Source: Echinococcus granulosus (lineage: Eukaryota > Platyhelminthes > Cestoda > Cyclophyllidea > Taeniidae). Taken from it: a stretch of 64,000 nucleotides of DNA. Below, in pieces: positions 1-14,500 of this stretch. Positions within the stretch are counted from its first letter, which is position 1. Every line of letters starts with the position of its first letter. Both the position numbers and the translations under genes were made by a program. The stretch is taken from assembly GCF_000524195.1 (NCBI RefSeq), contig NW_020170412.1:694929-758928 (forward strand). Reading direction: 5' to 3'. The notes under the pieces were generated by a model. The model did not search any database. It was given only the letters and a program-made list of their open reading frames with translations, and was not told the DNA's origin.

Positions 1-510
1 GTTGTCTCCCACGAAACTGCATTAATCCCCGTCTCCTATTAAATGACTCTGCTTTTTGGTCGGTATTCTTACGACTAGCGATGGAGATGGCCTGCACATT
101 CCCCTTTCCCCCAATGTAGCTCCGAAAGTAGGCAAAATTCCAAACTCAGTGGAAGGTTTAAGAGGGAATAGTGACGTTGCAGTCAGATATCTTTTTTTGT
201 TGAACACAAATTCGATGATTGGTGGAATTGGTTCGTAGGCGCTTATCCTTGCAGCACCGACTACGTTGAGATGACCGACACGGGAGGTTGGTGATGGGGA
301 GGGTCGAGGGCGAAGCTCAAAAAGCAATCAAAGCTATGTAATACTCATAGTTTTTGTTTAGCTCTTGATTTCAGTTACGCGGGCGCTTAAGACTTCGCTA
401 CTGTACTTCCGCTGGGCGGCATGGTCTTCGGGTCATTCCAGTAGGCACTCAACCCTTCTACACATCGGCAATACATTTTCTGTCTTCTTTCGACATCAGG
501 AAAGACCTAA
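1..510 (+). repeat. Dispersed repeat R1/R4, copy 1
   Basis: Positions 1-310 (R1) match 13800-14130 and 32840-33165: ggt.ttcttacgact..gatg, then cacattc.c..tcccccagt and tggttcgtaggcg. Positions 340-510 (R4) match 14150-14350, 32320-32470 and 45095-45235 (gttacgcgggc, gctgggcggcatg). The R1 then R4 order with a similar spacer is shared with copy 2. No coding capacity is conserved between copies. From 510 to 2346 I see no exon or repeat. Confidence 0.75.
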
Positions 511-2346
511 GGGAAGCTGTATAACATTAAATAGTCTTAATTGCCCCAAAAGTTATTCCAAAGGATAAAATGAGGGCAAATTATTCAATAATGTATCTAA
601 TGATGTAGAAATGGCGCCAAACCCGACTAAAACAATGGCCGATGCAGGTGTCACACCTACGCCAGTCAGTAATAGCCAGCTTGTGCGCTTCAAAAAGCAG
701 AATTTGGTCTATTGTGGGCATCACTTCTCTGTGAAGGGCGGAGTAGGTGATGGAATCACTACGACCAATGCAATCGAGAAAAAGTCAAGATGAGGTACAT
801 TAAGGTAATTCGAAATCACAGACGAGAGGGTAACAAATCCTTCTGCTTTTTATTAACAGTAAAGAAGCAGTGGAAGTTGGAGGACGACTAACTAATGTCC
901 ATAGTCCTTAATCCATGAAGTCAAGGCCTACTAGAGGTGTTTTCTCTTAAGGGTCGCATTCAGTCCTGGTGGAGGAGTGCTGCAGACCCCATAACTAGCC
1001 AACTCAAGCGCTTACCGGACAAGAATTTGGAGGAAAAGGAGGATAGGGAAGACCATTTTGATAAACGGCACCTCCGCAAAACCGCAGCCACAGAGCACGG
1101 CTAATTGGAGTAACTGGAGACCAGTGAAGAGGTGCATTCTTCGTTGTGGCACTCGGCGAATGTAGTGCGAGGGCGGGTAGGCTGACTGAAAAGGTCAAGC
1201 ACTCTTCGGGGCAAAAGCGGAAGAGGAAATAAACTAGAAATCGGGAAAAGGTGTTGCTCGAAACCCCCCCTTAATGAGCTACATATTTGCTTCACCTATG
1301 AATGGCATTGCAGTGAAGCATTCAGTCTTCGGAACAGCAGCAAGGGGAATCCCTTCACGCCTCTATTTACCCACCCCATCCTGTATCTGGAAGGCGCAAG
1401 GTTCCACTATTTTCGGGATTCGAAAGATCAAAGGACGCCAGAGGTGTTCGGTTTTTACTCCTAGGGCTTTCCGAAGGATATCATTCAGCCACGTCTCCTC
1501 GCGCGGAGGCGGAAGCTCTTTGATCCTGTGACTGGGTGAATCAGGAAACCCTTGTGATAATTTAAGCAGGTAATATTTCAGTGGGGCACAACTTTCACCT
1601 AGAAAAGTCCTTGCCTCTTGACCGCCGTTCTTAGCCAATAGGCTCAACAAAGTCATGGGGAAATTGACTTGAGTAATACGCCTGGGTAGGTTGGGATCTT
1701 TTTTCCCCTAATAGAACCGAGGGATAAAATAGTGTCAGCAAACAGCTTCCTTTTGAATGGCAGCGCCATAAAAGGTACGGGTGGCGTTTTAAAACCAGTA
1801 GTGTTGGCCTGAACGGCGTTGGCATTCATTTAGATGGAAGACTGAAGGCGCCGTTTTCCAATTCAAGGTGTGGCAAATCTGGCCTCTAATTTAAGCTCAA
1901 TGTTGGTGAAGAAGGCATGGAACACGGCCTGCCTTCGCCAAGCATCGCCAGGAGGATCTTTATTCCAGCTTCTCCAGGTACTCCAAATGGTGCTTCCTCT
2001 TTAATCTACTTCAAATGCTTCATCGCAAGCTCAGTGCCCACTATTTTGTAGCGTGTGTCTTGCCAGTTCCAAAGGGACAATCCTACGCGCAGATGACGCG
2101 AAAGTCTGTCTCATGCCACCTACGCGTCTATTCGAGGGAAATAAATTCGGCCACACACTGGTGACACTAGTTATGCGAGGACCCTCGATTCTCATCGGCA
2201 ACTCTTCCGATCTTGAGTATGGCAATGGCAATCGGAACTGGGCTCTCTCTCACGTTGCCTACAAAAAAGCGACTGACACCAGGATCAGTACCACTTTCCT
2301 GCCAAGTCACAATCAAGTGGCAGATCGGGTGGCAAAAAGTGCCTAC

Positions 2347-2542
2347 CTGTTCAATGAAGACTAACTGGATCCGCTCCCACAGTTGGTTATCAATGACTGA
2401 GGTGACAGCCATGTAGACAAACAGTCCTGCCAGCACTGGACGTGGGATGTAGGTGAGAGGGATCGGCAACATCAGGATAGACAAGCCAATTCCAATGTGA
2501 GCCAGTATGGAGGTGATGCGAGTTTCACGAACCCGAGCCACT
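2347..2542 (-). CDS. SLC4A11: SLC4A11-like gene, last visible exon
   Basis: 196 nt between catttcag and GAACAG/GTAGGC. Encodes [19 protein letters not shown], then [20 protein letters not shown] and [19 protein letters not shown], ending LVFIEQ. The family continues for roughly 80 more residues (an RRVPxRKIH block and final helices). I found no such exon between 1 and 2346, so the gene runs off the window. Confidence 0.9.
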
Positions 2543-5500
2543 CTGAAATGTGTGGGGAGAGGGAGAAAATGTTATGCCCAAGCAGGAAAAACAAAATCTC
2601 TTTCCGCTTCCGTAGGCGGAGCAACCGCCCAGAACTTCGGCAAAATACCATCACGTGGAGTCAAGCGATTGAAGAGCTTTTTCAGTATCCTGTTTCCTTT
2701 TCCTTGAAAGGTAAAAAAGATTTTTCTGTGGCATCTAAATTTAATCACGAGGGCGCCAGTTGAATCCCTATCATTCTGCCATGATGATAGAGTAATTGCT
2801 TCCATTTGACCCATGTAATTGGCAGAAGAAGTAGACAAAAAAGAAGGGAAAAGTGGTGTGGTGAATGGATGGAGTCTTAAAAATGAAATGTTCAACATTT
2901 CAACGTAGGTTTTGGAAGTAACAAACTAAAACGGAAGAGACAAAAGTCGAAAAGAATGTCTTCTCAGGGCGGGGAAAAATGGCTTTCATAATTTCATCTA
3001 CTTTGCATTAATTTATCTAACCGTTCGTCCATCTCGGGTCCACCCACCCACCCATCCATCCATTCTTCCCTCCATCAATCAGCTATCCATCCGTCGCGTA
3101 CCAGTTCATCTATCATCAAAATTGTTTGTCCATCCATCCCGTAGCCATGCATTGATCCACACAGCCAATATCCGTCCGTCCATTCCGTATTCACCCATCC
3201 ATTTGGCCATCCTTCAATCTATACATCTACCCCTCCATCTATCAAGCCATCTATCCATCTGTCCATCGACGCGCCATTCGCCACCGGTATGAAGTCCTAT
3301 GTTCGTCCACCAGGCAGTTTCTCGCCCTGCTAGAGCACTCGCAGCCCCCCTCTCCCCGACCGCTACGGCGCACCCTTATTCTGACCCTCCGGAAATAAAA
3401 TGTGTCAAACCCCATGGTTCGTTTTACCTTCAAAATGCCAAATAATCATTGAAATACCATTTTAGTGTGCAATTATGGGTGTTTTTTTGGCTTGACTTCT
3501 CACTACAATTCAGTCGGTCAGTCAGCAAATAATCTAACTTGTACGTGAAAGAAGCGAAGCACCAATTGACAGTCTCTTCAGTTTATTGCCTGTCATCCCG
3601 TGCTAATGCAGACTGAATGAGTAGCATGCATTTGCCCAGTGGTCTACATCACCGCCTTGCCCATCCACTTAATGTAGACACAAAGATTTTCCGCATCAAT
3701 CAAGCCAAACATAGGGGTAATTGGCCTCTGACAGATTCACACCCATCTACCACACGCTAGTCGATGGCAGCATGTGCTTGACCGTGATCAAGCGTGACGA
3801 GTCTGTCAGAATGTGCCGCATCGCATCGAACTTTGCGTGATTTTCCATCTCAGTCACACTTTAGCGGCACTTCCCGGCGGAGCGTTTTGTTGCCACATCT
3901 CCGCGAAATGCTGTTCCACGGAAATTGCACGATCAGCTTCTGCACCATTGCAGCCCACTTCAAGGCGGTTCGTGAGGCGGATAAATGGCAATCCAGTTGA
4001 CTAGCTTCAACTGACATCGTGGGAAATGGAGATGTGCCGGATGTGGGCGAAACCCGTGAGAGAGAATACTTCACCAACAGGTTAATGCCAAATAAGTTCT
4101 CATATTCTTATTTGCTACACTTTATAAACTGAAAAAAAGAGACGAAGACCTACATCTGCTGCACACTGTTACCAACGGTAATCCGCTCCTCCATATCGGC
4201 GAGTGAGCGGACGTGCATAGGTGATTGGGGCAAGGCGCCATGCACCCAAGGTAGACCGAAGAGGGAGAGCAGGGTGTTGATCACTCCCACCACGAAGAGG
4301 TCCCAATGGTAGCTCGTCCCCTTCTTCAGCCTTTAAAGAGAGGAGGGAGTCTCATTAATTATATCCATTACCATACGTGGGACATTGTAACTGAACTTTA
4401 CAAGTGGAAGTCAGGATTAAATCGAGTTTTCTTGGCTCGCCCCAACATGCATTTCATTTCTCATACGAAAAACTAAACCAATTAGAGACGAACGGGAAGG
4501 ATTTGAGTCGGCTTGGTGAGGCAAGGATGCAAGCCTTTATGCGCGCCTTCCTCCGCTAATACAGTTATTCACTTATCCTAGCCTTTGGATAACATCTGGT
4601 AGGTTTCGGTATAGACAGATTTGCCTGTACTTAGGGCCCATCCGAGGACAGCCTGTCTTGGCGTCTCGGTGCCCGACAGACTCCAACCTTTAGAGCTCAA
4701 AAATGTTCGCGAACGGTTGTGGTCACCATTCCTAGAGGAGGAACACCCACTTGTTAAATTCACAAATATGCCTTCCACAAACTATGGAGGTGACCGCTTA
4801 GGCTGTTGCTAACACATGGACATACGGTTTGTCTAGAGCTACTGCTCCAGTTAATTGTCAATTCCATCCGCCAAATTGTGGCTCTGGTAGAAATCTACGA
4901 ACCGGGTCTTGCGTCTACGGACACATAACACTTTGTTTATCATCACACACCATTGTTTTGAGGCATATGCTATCACTTTGTTGTCTGATCGGACTAACGC
5001 AGGCATGACGTGAGTAAAAGTACAATGATAGTAGCAACGTTACTGTGTGCGGTACTGCCACGGTGGGTGTGCCTCTATTTAATCGAAATGCCAAATATCA
5101 AAAACAAAACTGGAGAAGAAGTTTCATGCATTCAGCATTCGCTTGACGATAACCTTAGAGGTTAACCTACTTGTTAGAGGGTGAGTTGACGATGACACTG
5201 GCGATGTTTTGTTCCATGAAAAAGAGGAGGGAGAGAGGGAAGGAGAGCCCCATAGCGCCCAGAATGTTTAACCAATTGAGAGTGCGGAAGTCGATCACCT
5301 TCCACTCAAAGGTGTCCATGTCAACACTGTAAGGCTTTACTGTAGAGGAAAAACCAATACGGAGTGATTCAGCAGCATTGAAATTTTGGATGGGTGAGGT
5401 AACACTGTAACAGGTTAGCATAAACTTAAACCCCGTTCAGTTTACAGGATCTCAGTGTTCATCTGTGAGTTTACATTAATCATGCTTCTTCCAGACTCCT

Positions 5501-8500
5501 AATGTCTTAGAATGCCTTTAGGGTCAAAAAAAGAATTGCAATATCGTCGAAAACAAGCTGCAATTCCTGAAAGCATAAAATAGCTAATTGGCAACTACTT
5601 AGTCAACAGGTAGTTGAGGCGGCACTGTGACTGGACAGGCGTTGATGATTAATGCATTCGTGCATTCTTGGGGATGCTATTTACTGTGGTATTGCTAAGG
5701 AATTGTGCTATAACTTAGACATTTTCAGTAACTTTTTATTCGCTTCTCAGGTCGCTTGACATGTCGCCTTGTTCACTTTGCGCATACTAGTAGCTCCCCA
5801 GTCCGTATTCGAGTTTTAAAAAAACATGCTTTACGACATTTATGCTTCAAAAATCCTCATGCATATATGGTCGTAATTTATATCTGAACAAACATGGATC
5901 ACATTTAAAAGTAAAAGAAAAAAAATTGTGCATTCATAATCAGAAGTCAAATCCGTTATAATCACTTTTGACTAATTCCCTTTTTCCATCCGCTTGCGTA
6001 AAACAGATCAAATGCACCGTGGAAGGACACTCTAGTGTATACGAGCTCGACCGGGCAAATTAAAAATACTTGACGACTTGAATACTTGAGATGGCAAGCT
6101 TAAACAGAATTTAAGCATTTTTATGATACGAAAAGGTAGTTCACTTACGTTCAACTTTCCTGAACAGGTAAGAACCAACGAAAGACATCACGAGCACGGC
6201 AGAAGGCAAGGCAAAGTCATGAATCAACTCCCTCTTTGTTTCAGTCAGGAAGGGCCTGCAACAACAATTGTTATGTACCCTCGCTGATGGTAAGAGAGCT
6301 GCGATTTTATAGCAGTTTTCATACAAAAACGTAAAACTTTTGGGATTTGCAAATGCAGCTGGCCAGACGTTGTAGGATTTTATGGCGACCACACATAAAT
6401 TAGTTTTAATTTCTGGAACAAAATGCGGCGTTTCTTATAACGCAGTTCTAATAACAATTGTGCAAACTTACAGCACGGATAAAAATGCTCGAATTAATCC
6501 CAGCGAAATATACCTTTCCACAGACTGGTTCAACAAGGCACTTTTGATTAAAGGAATGCTGAGGTGCTTTGGACTTTCAAGTGTTCATCAAAGCAATTAC
6601 CTATCAAAGAATCGACGCATTTCACCCTCGTGCCTGCAATCAAGTTGAATGTGCTATTATTCTGCGCTACTTGTCCCCGATCTAAGCATTTCTGGGTAAA
6701 ACACATGCCCTGTAAATTAAAAATTACATAAGCTAGAGCCCTCAGTTGATGGGATGCTAATTGGTAGAATTTTCTGTTTTAGATGATCTGCAAAGACTAA
6801 AAAAATCGTTTATCCAAACAGATCATGGTTGGATTGCGGTTTGATTGAAAGCATTATAATAGTTCCATCGAAATGATCGAAAAGTCGTGTCTTACATCAA
6901 TGTTTTTTCACTTTTTTCTCATACTTGACGATAAAGTCGCATCGTTTATAATGCATTAAAATATGGAAATGTCGGGAGTGTCTTCTTATTAACTCTCAAC
7001 CAAGACCGAGAAAAACTTAGAATTTCCGCATCAAGCAATTTGTCAAGCGATTTAAATTTTGGTCTAGATGTCTTTGGCTCATAAATGGACGTACATTCCC
7101 GCTAGAAACACTGAAAAGCCGACAATAATATTTAAATTAATATTGGGGAACACAAGTCTGATTTATTCTGGAGGCATTGAAGAGTCAGAGAGTCATGCGG
7201 TGGTCCCCAATAGTTTGATCGTTGACTTGACTTAGGATCACAATGCAAAAGCAACTCCTCCCAAAAATTTGGTGAATCATTAGGTTAGTCGGTAAACAAC
7301 TTGGACTCCACGAAGGGTTTTATAACTCACGTGAAAGAAATGAAACACTAATTAGTATTCTCTTCAGTTTATTGCCTGTCATCCTGTGCTAATGCAGACC
7401 GAATGGATGGCACACATTCGCCCAGTGGTGCCCACCACTGCCTTACCCATTCACTTGACGTAGACACGAAAAATCTGCCTCACCATTCAAGTCAAACATT
7501 AAAGTAATTGGCCTCTGACAGGTTTACACCCATTTACCCCACGCGAATAGGGCGGGAATGTGACGCGTCGCATCAGACTTTGCGTGATTTACCACCTCAG
7601 TGGTGCGTTTTGTCTTCACTCCCTCGGTTAATTCTGTGCAACACAAATCACGCGACCAGCTTCTATACCATTGCTACCCACTTCAAGGCGGCTCGCAAGG
7701 TGGATGTACAACAATCCGATCGACTAGATACAGCTGACATTGTACGAAATTGAGATGTGCTGATAAGGAAAGGCAAGCCATTTTAGCTAGCTATGCCTTC
7801 CTGAAACTTACGTTTTGGTGAAATTGAGCATGGAAATGCATATCCAGTAGGTGCAGGCGAGTAAGAAGAGGTATAGGATGGCAACCTCGGGTTTACAGAC
7901 GCCCATCGGCTTGGTAGCGTTTCGGCTATCGTTGAGGCTGCTCACAAGGGTGGTCGGAGTGGTGACGAGGGCAGGGTGGAAGTTGAGCAAGCTTATGTTG
8001 GCATCGTCAACCGCACTACTGGTAACAGCGTCACTCCGACACTGCCCAGCAGAGATGCAGTCGAAGTAGTACGTCCTGAACTCTAAGTAAGAAGACAAAA
8101 CCCACTTATATGGAGGCTAAGTTATCCCTTGAGACGTTTTAGGACAGTGGTATGTGAAAAGCATCGTCTCTCGAGGCTCCCCTTGAGGGAGCAACCGGGT
8201 GGAAAAGTTCAATGCCCTGATACTTCCCCACCTTTTGTAATTATGTAAATCGCATATTTTTAGTACACTCATATCTTTAAGCCGCCTTTATGGCTACAAA
8301 TCATCACTGACGACAATAGTTTAAGAGACTCCTGGAAACACAAATTTCCGACACACCACATACCAGAGATGCCTTTTACTAGCGCGCCTGTTACTGCTCT
8401 GTTGCAAGCATTTTTTAGAATTCTTCCAGCGCACTGAAAAATGTACTAATCATTAACAGAAGGAGTAATTTTAAGCCTCCCAAATGGCAAATCATGGCAG

Positions 8501-11500
8501 GACTAGCAGAGGAGCTACTCTGTCCAACTGGCGCATAGTCCTTAAAAATAGCTCAAAGCGGAGCGCCACCTGGGAAACCTTGTTAGCTGGTATCTCTTCT
8601 CTTTACTTCTTTAAAGAGAGGCTACGAAAAGGGAGGATTGTGACCGCTCTAAGCGATATGAGATAAGAGGAGGTTTGAGACCAAAATAGGTAAAAAGAGA
8701 TTAGTCAGGGCAAATTAAAAGGCTCGGGTTACAGTCTTGAGTCACTTTTTGTTAATTGTTTCGACCTAGAGCTAGCTCGTGTTTACATGCGCGCACAAAC
8801 ACACACACCAGTCTATTTATTAGGCCCAGAAAAAAGCAGAACTACTGCGCCTTCTAACCTTGAAGGCATAGCTTCCTTCTCTAGTGCGAAATTAGGTACA
8901 AACACGGGGACAGGAAGTACCGCATAGTCAGTATTTTGTAAGTGTGCGTGTGTGTGTGTGTGTGTGTGCACATTCCGTTCTTCGTAGGCACAATGCTAGC
9001 CTTGCGCCAGTGGGGAATGCATATATCCCAAAAAGTGATTAAGCTCCGCCTTACCCTTTGCGGTATCCCGGTAGGCTTCAACGAGAAAGGCGATTGAGAC
9101 AAACATTGCAAATATCTCTTCTGTTGACCTAAAAAAGTGAAATGACGCAACAAGGTGAACGAAGGAGTTTTATCATCAATGTTAATGAGTAGCTGCCTGA
9201 CCTACGAATTGGAATGCAACAGTAAAAAGTTTTCAGTTTTACTTGTTATTCTATGAGGGCGCCCCAGGGGATTACAGATGCATGAAAGCATTACAAGGCT
9301 TTCTCATGGCATTTCTACACCCAACAAACACCTTGACTGGAATTTCAATACTGATTTACTAATATGGCCAGACTATAAAAAAATCTAGTATCCTCATGTC
9401 GGCGTTTGACCATTTAAATCAGCAAAGAGAACAGCCTAAGTGATGACTCTAGTTTTGATAGCCAAATGCTGATTGCTAAAAGATAAGGCGGCAAAAGTGA
9501 AAGACAATGTATCACATTTTGCCTAACACAGACGCTTCTAAATTGACGGAAAAAAGGGACACCCATCAGGGCCGTTAAAATATTCGTGTAGCCAGGTAAG
9601 TTGCTGTTTCTATTTTAACTGAAACACTCATCTACATTTGTCTCATCTTGATATCAAATTGACGTTAGTTCCGCCAGATATCCTTCTGACACCTAAATAA
9701 CGACCCACATCCGTAACGGCTACTCTGTTCGCCGAGGCAACAAAGGAAAATTTGAATTGGCAATCCTTAAGCACGAGGACAATAGGAAATTTTTCAATTC
9801 AGATAAAGATCAGAACATGAAAGACAACAGAGTCTTCTCACCCATTTTCCCGTAAGAAGTTACAAAAATTCATTTGAAAAGTGCGAATCAGGAATGAAAA
9901 AGACCTTGGTCCCTATTCGCAGTCGAAAACTGACCTTTGAAAACTAGTAACTCTAGTTGATTTAATGCCATTTTCATAGAATATATGAGATGAATTCCTT
10001 TTGAAATTTAGAATTTTGATTTAATTGCAGAACTTTCAAACTTCTGCCAAAATCCGGCTAATTTCTCCCCTAATTTTAGGATTTACAAATGTCTTGTATG
10101 CGCGTGCCGAAAAACTGGCTGGGGTGTGAATTCAGAGACCAGACGCTGTACTTGGCAGTACAGAGTGGCAGAAAGAGATTAAATAAACTGCATTTTCTGC
10201 CTTTAGAAAGGGTGTGATGAAGAATAAGTGAAGACATCTTGAAGGAAATTGAAGACATCACGCAACATCAGTGCCTGAAAGAGGTTAATTTTAATTCAAA
10301 ATAAGACGGCGAAATTCCACCTAATACATTTTCCCAAGCATTGTGAAAAAAAAACTGCCTAAACAGATACAAAGAACAAAGTGTCTCCAGAAGTGGTAAG
10401 AATTTAGGGATTTTGCTGCCTAATTTGCAGCGATTCCTAGCAAAAGAGGGCTCTTAAACCGAGCGAGGCTAAATTTTAACAAATCCAAACTGGTCGTAAA
10501 TTAGTGTGATTACGGTGATGCAGTAACATTAAAGTACATGGACTTAATAGCATGGGTTTTAAAAGTGGCCGAGGTTAACCTAGAGAGGGATCTGGGATGC
10601 ATTAAACCGTGTTAGATAAAAAAAACCGAGAAAGTAAAAATTGGCTTCCACTCTCGAGTGAGGATACTCTCAAAAGGCGGAACATGGTCACTGTGGGGTA
10701 GTATTTAAGCTATGACATCACTACCTTGATTACTCCTCTCCTAAGTTGGATCACCTACCAGATGAGCACCACCATCCCCTTCCCCTATTATTGAACTACT
10801 AAATACCAACTTCTTGTACTTTCGCATTTGACTGACCTCCACATAAAAACTTGTAATGAACGTAACGAAGGGGTTATCATGGAGACAGTCAAAACGAAGC
10901 TCGAAACAAAGCTGATTTGTTTGGCTACGTACACCTCTCAACCTCCAGCTATTTGGTCTTCATTACTGGCGACAAGGGACTCTGATTTCGTCATTTGAGC
11001 TAAGCTAACAGTCCTTTTTAATACTTACAATAATCCAGCCTTCGGAATTGTATAATTTATAGCCCGAGTGTCGTTTAGTCAACTCCTTTATCATCCTCCT
11101 CAGCACGCTGCTAACAGGAATTGATGGAACTGCGTGATAAGGCCAAGCTTCGGCGATTTTACCCTGGCCTACCTAATGCCTGAGCCCATAGTTTGAAAGA
11201 GCTCATTCAACTTAACCACCTTTGTGCAGTCGTCAAAAGATGCCAGACAAAGCAGAGGAACGTTGCAAAATTCCGCGAACTTGCCTTGTTGACCATCGCA
11301 TTATCCGACTGGCATCAAGGGCCGCGTAAATGAAGAGAAATCCGGCATTGAATAGACCCACACAGCCAAAAAACGCATAAAACTCCAAGTTATAGGACTC
11401 CGTTACCATGTAGATTACTGAAAACAACAGAAAAAAGTGTGCATGAAGTGAACAGCTTTGGGTGAGTTTAAAGGCGAATGAAGCGGCATAGAGGCACCAC

Positions 11501-14500
11501 TTTATTGTCATGGCGTTTCTTAAATTCCGTTTCGCTTAATCACATAGTAGTTCTTCTGTTCTATTTAGTCTCATACATTCTACTAGGTTTGTGGGAAGGA
11601 AGTAGTGGCTTCATCGATGATGACTTTCAGCAGCCTTAGCTTAAATAAGCAAAGATCCTGATTTCGGCGGCGGGATACCACGCCTAGAGGCAACAGAAGG
11701 CAGGCATCTGCCGTAGACGGGTGCATTGGAGGCATGCTAATGAAACCGCGTCAACAATTAGTAAGCTCTTCACCCTTGGGTTTTACGAATTGCCCGTTAG
11801 CCAGACTGGCGGGATTTGGCAACTGCTGACAATATTTAGAGAAAAATGTCCGAATCCACTAATGCAGATTATCCCCTGCCCTCTCCCCCTAATTCACCAC
11901 ATTCCATGGACCTAGGTAGAACGCGGATAGATAACTAGGTAGTATTAAAATGGAATTAAATTGGCAAGGAGACGAGAATACTGCTGAGCAATAGGTCCTT
12001 TCAACCCCGGCACATACTACTTAAATGAATGGCATGTAAATGAGTAGCAAGTGTTTCTGAGCAAAGAGGGGACTGAAATGCGCTAGCTACAGGGCATCGA
12101 TTCACGTTTCATGCCTCGAAAACGACTGGGGTCTGCGATGCGATCATGTGTCTCCCCGCCTTGATTGAAATGCAGCGTAAGATCCGCTTTTCTGCCTTAT
12201 GGGTGACTTTTAAGCTACCAACAACACCGTGCGCGCCAGAAACGCCCCTTCAAGAGAAGAAGAGCTGCGTAGAAGAACAAGACTTGTATTAACTAAAACT
12301 TAGCTATGCGGTCTCTTCAATTTTTGTGGGATTAGATATTATTTCATTGCCCCTTAAACATCCTACAGCATGCCCTGGAGGGACCCAAAGTCCGTAACTT
12401 GTTACTATAGACAAGAATAAAGCGGTACTTACGCTTTACGTAGATAGCAATGGGCGCAGTGGTGAGAAGGACTGTTAGAGGCTGTCCTCCAGTTAGGCCG
12501 AAACAGAGACCTCCTATCGTTTGCGATAACAGTATCCGGAAGACACCTAAAAAGAGCATCATTTTCCAAATCGAGGCACTTGAACGGCGCACCAACTAGC
12601 AGTTTGGCCTTTTGGGCCGTTTTATCTCTAATCCTGTCCAAATAAAATTCCTGGTCAATTTTTCCTACAAAGCCTAATAATATGTTCAGAATTGTCCTTA
12701 GAGAAGTCTCCAAGTGCCTTTGATCGCAGATGGGTTTCAGTGGGGACCACTGAATCGCCCGTCTTTAAAGCGCTCCCCTCCACCCAGCGGAAGACCCATT
12801 CCACACCCTAGAGAGTTTGACATTTGGTGCGTTGAAAGTGGCGGGAGCATTTTTCATGCTATCTTCAAGCTCCATAAATTATTGTCAAGTTTTAAAAATC
12901 CTTTTCATTGTTCTGTCCTGACTCTGAAACATCGCCGCGCTTGTATTTCGCCGCGATTGGCGCAACGCGGCGATTCGCTTTTACCTTCCTTTTGTGGAGA
13001 AAAACAAACACTAACATGGAAATGTAGGAACGATGTTGGTGGTAAAGGCAGTCTTCGGCCTGAATAAACACGTTCTGCTGATTCGCAAACTACTTTGCAG
13101 TCCGTGCTCGACATAGACTTGGACGTGCACGGGCAGGTCATCATCGGGTCAGTGGCCTTTCTATCCCAGCCTTATACTTTAACGTGTTCAAACGCATACT
13201 GAATAATTGACATGCACTTATGAGTGAGTTAAATTACAGCTTGAGCTGTGAATTCCAAACAACTTGACTTTTTGATGACCGTAAGTTTTATGGCATACCA
13301 AAGGAGTGATATACCTCATCACTACATTATTAATCTAGAATTTGAGGGCATTCAGTGCACTTTGGCAGCTTCAAGGAGTTTTAGATACAAATGTCAGCTA
13401 ATCGTTGGCATTATTGCCATGCTAATGACGTGGCAATCGTTCACATTGTTGGCCCTATCTATAAAAAATGGGTTGATCATGCCTTAGACCTCGCAGAACA
13501 GTGAGACGCACCAATCTTTCCGCAAGTGTTATTGTAGTTGAGCACACCGAATGCGATGGAGGGTAGGAGACAGGCGAAGTAGAGGAAGAAGACGGAGGAA
13601 GTCACTTTGCGTGCGGTGTGGTTGCCTCGTACACCTAAAGCACATTACAAAGAGCAGCACATAGGACACGTTTCAACAGGCTGCGTTGCAGAAGTAACCA
13701 CTCCCCCCAGAAAGCGAGCCCGCAACACCCCTTTCACCATTCAATTAGCTGACCAGAACCCAGGTACATAGATATGGCTGGACAGCAATGAAGTGAAAGA
13801 CAAGTGGCAAAGAAGAGTAGACACGAAACCTTATCTCCACATAACTACATTAGACATCATCCTTTCCCAAGTGACTCTACTCTCAGGCTGGTGTTCTTAT
13901 GGCTAGCGATGAACACACGAGATGGCCAGCAAGTTTTTCCTTCCCTCATTGTAGTTTTCAAACAGGGCGGAACTCCAGATCCAGTGGAATTGCTAAGTTA
14001 GCTCAGTGACGTTGCGGTCAGACAGCTTCTCGGTGGCACTCAAAAGGGATGACTGGCCTGGGTGGTTCGTGGACGTTATTCTTATATTGTCGGCTGTATT
14101 GTGATGGCCGACGCAGGAAGTTGAGCAAGAGGAGTGGCAGTGAACACGATCAAATGTAAAGAAGAGCCATATGAGGCTTTACTTGTATGCTCATTTCGAT
14201 TTCTCGGGCACTTCGGGGACCTACAATGTAATTCCGCTGAGTAGCATGGCGTTCTGGCCATATTATCAGCCTCTCAGCCCTTCTGCAAGTCAATTATTCT
14301 TTTTTTGTCCCAGGATTATGCATTTTTTAGCCTTCAGGCAAGACATGGGGCGTCAGTGAATGCCGTTATTGACTGCAACCTTAAAAAACCTCATTTGAGA
14401 AGCTTACACACCACTGGAATGGTGCATATTTCGGACTGGAAAAGAGTAAGCAAAGATTACAAATTAACTTGAAAATAATGAAGTAACAAATGGCTGCGAT

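Noticed and set aside
1363..1656. Minus-strand 97-codon frame as a C-terminal transporter exon
   Set aside because: Lacks the expected RRVPxRKIH and final-helix sequence, and has no suitable splice phase.
8881..9153. 90-codon minus-strand frame including HTHTHT
   Set aside because: It is out of frame with the true exon at 9055-9128 and runs through the TG microsatellite.
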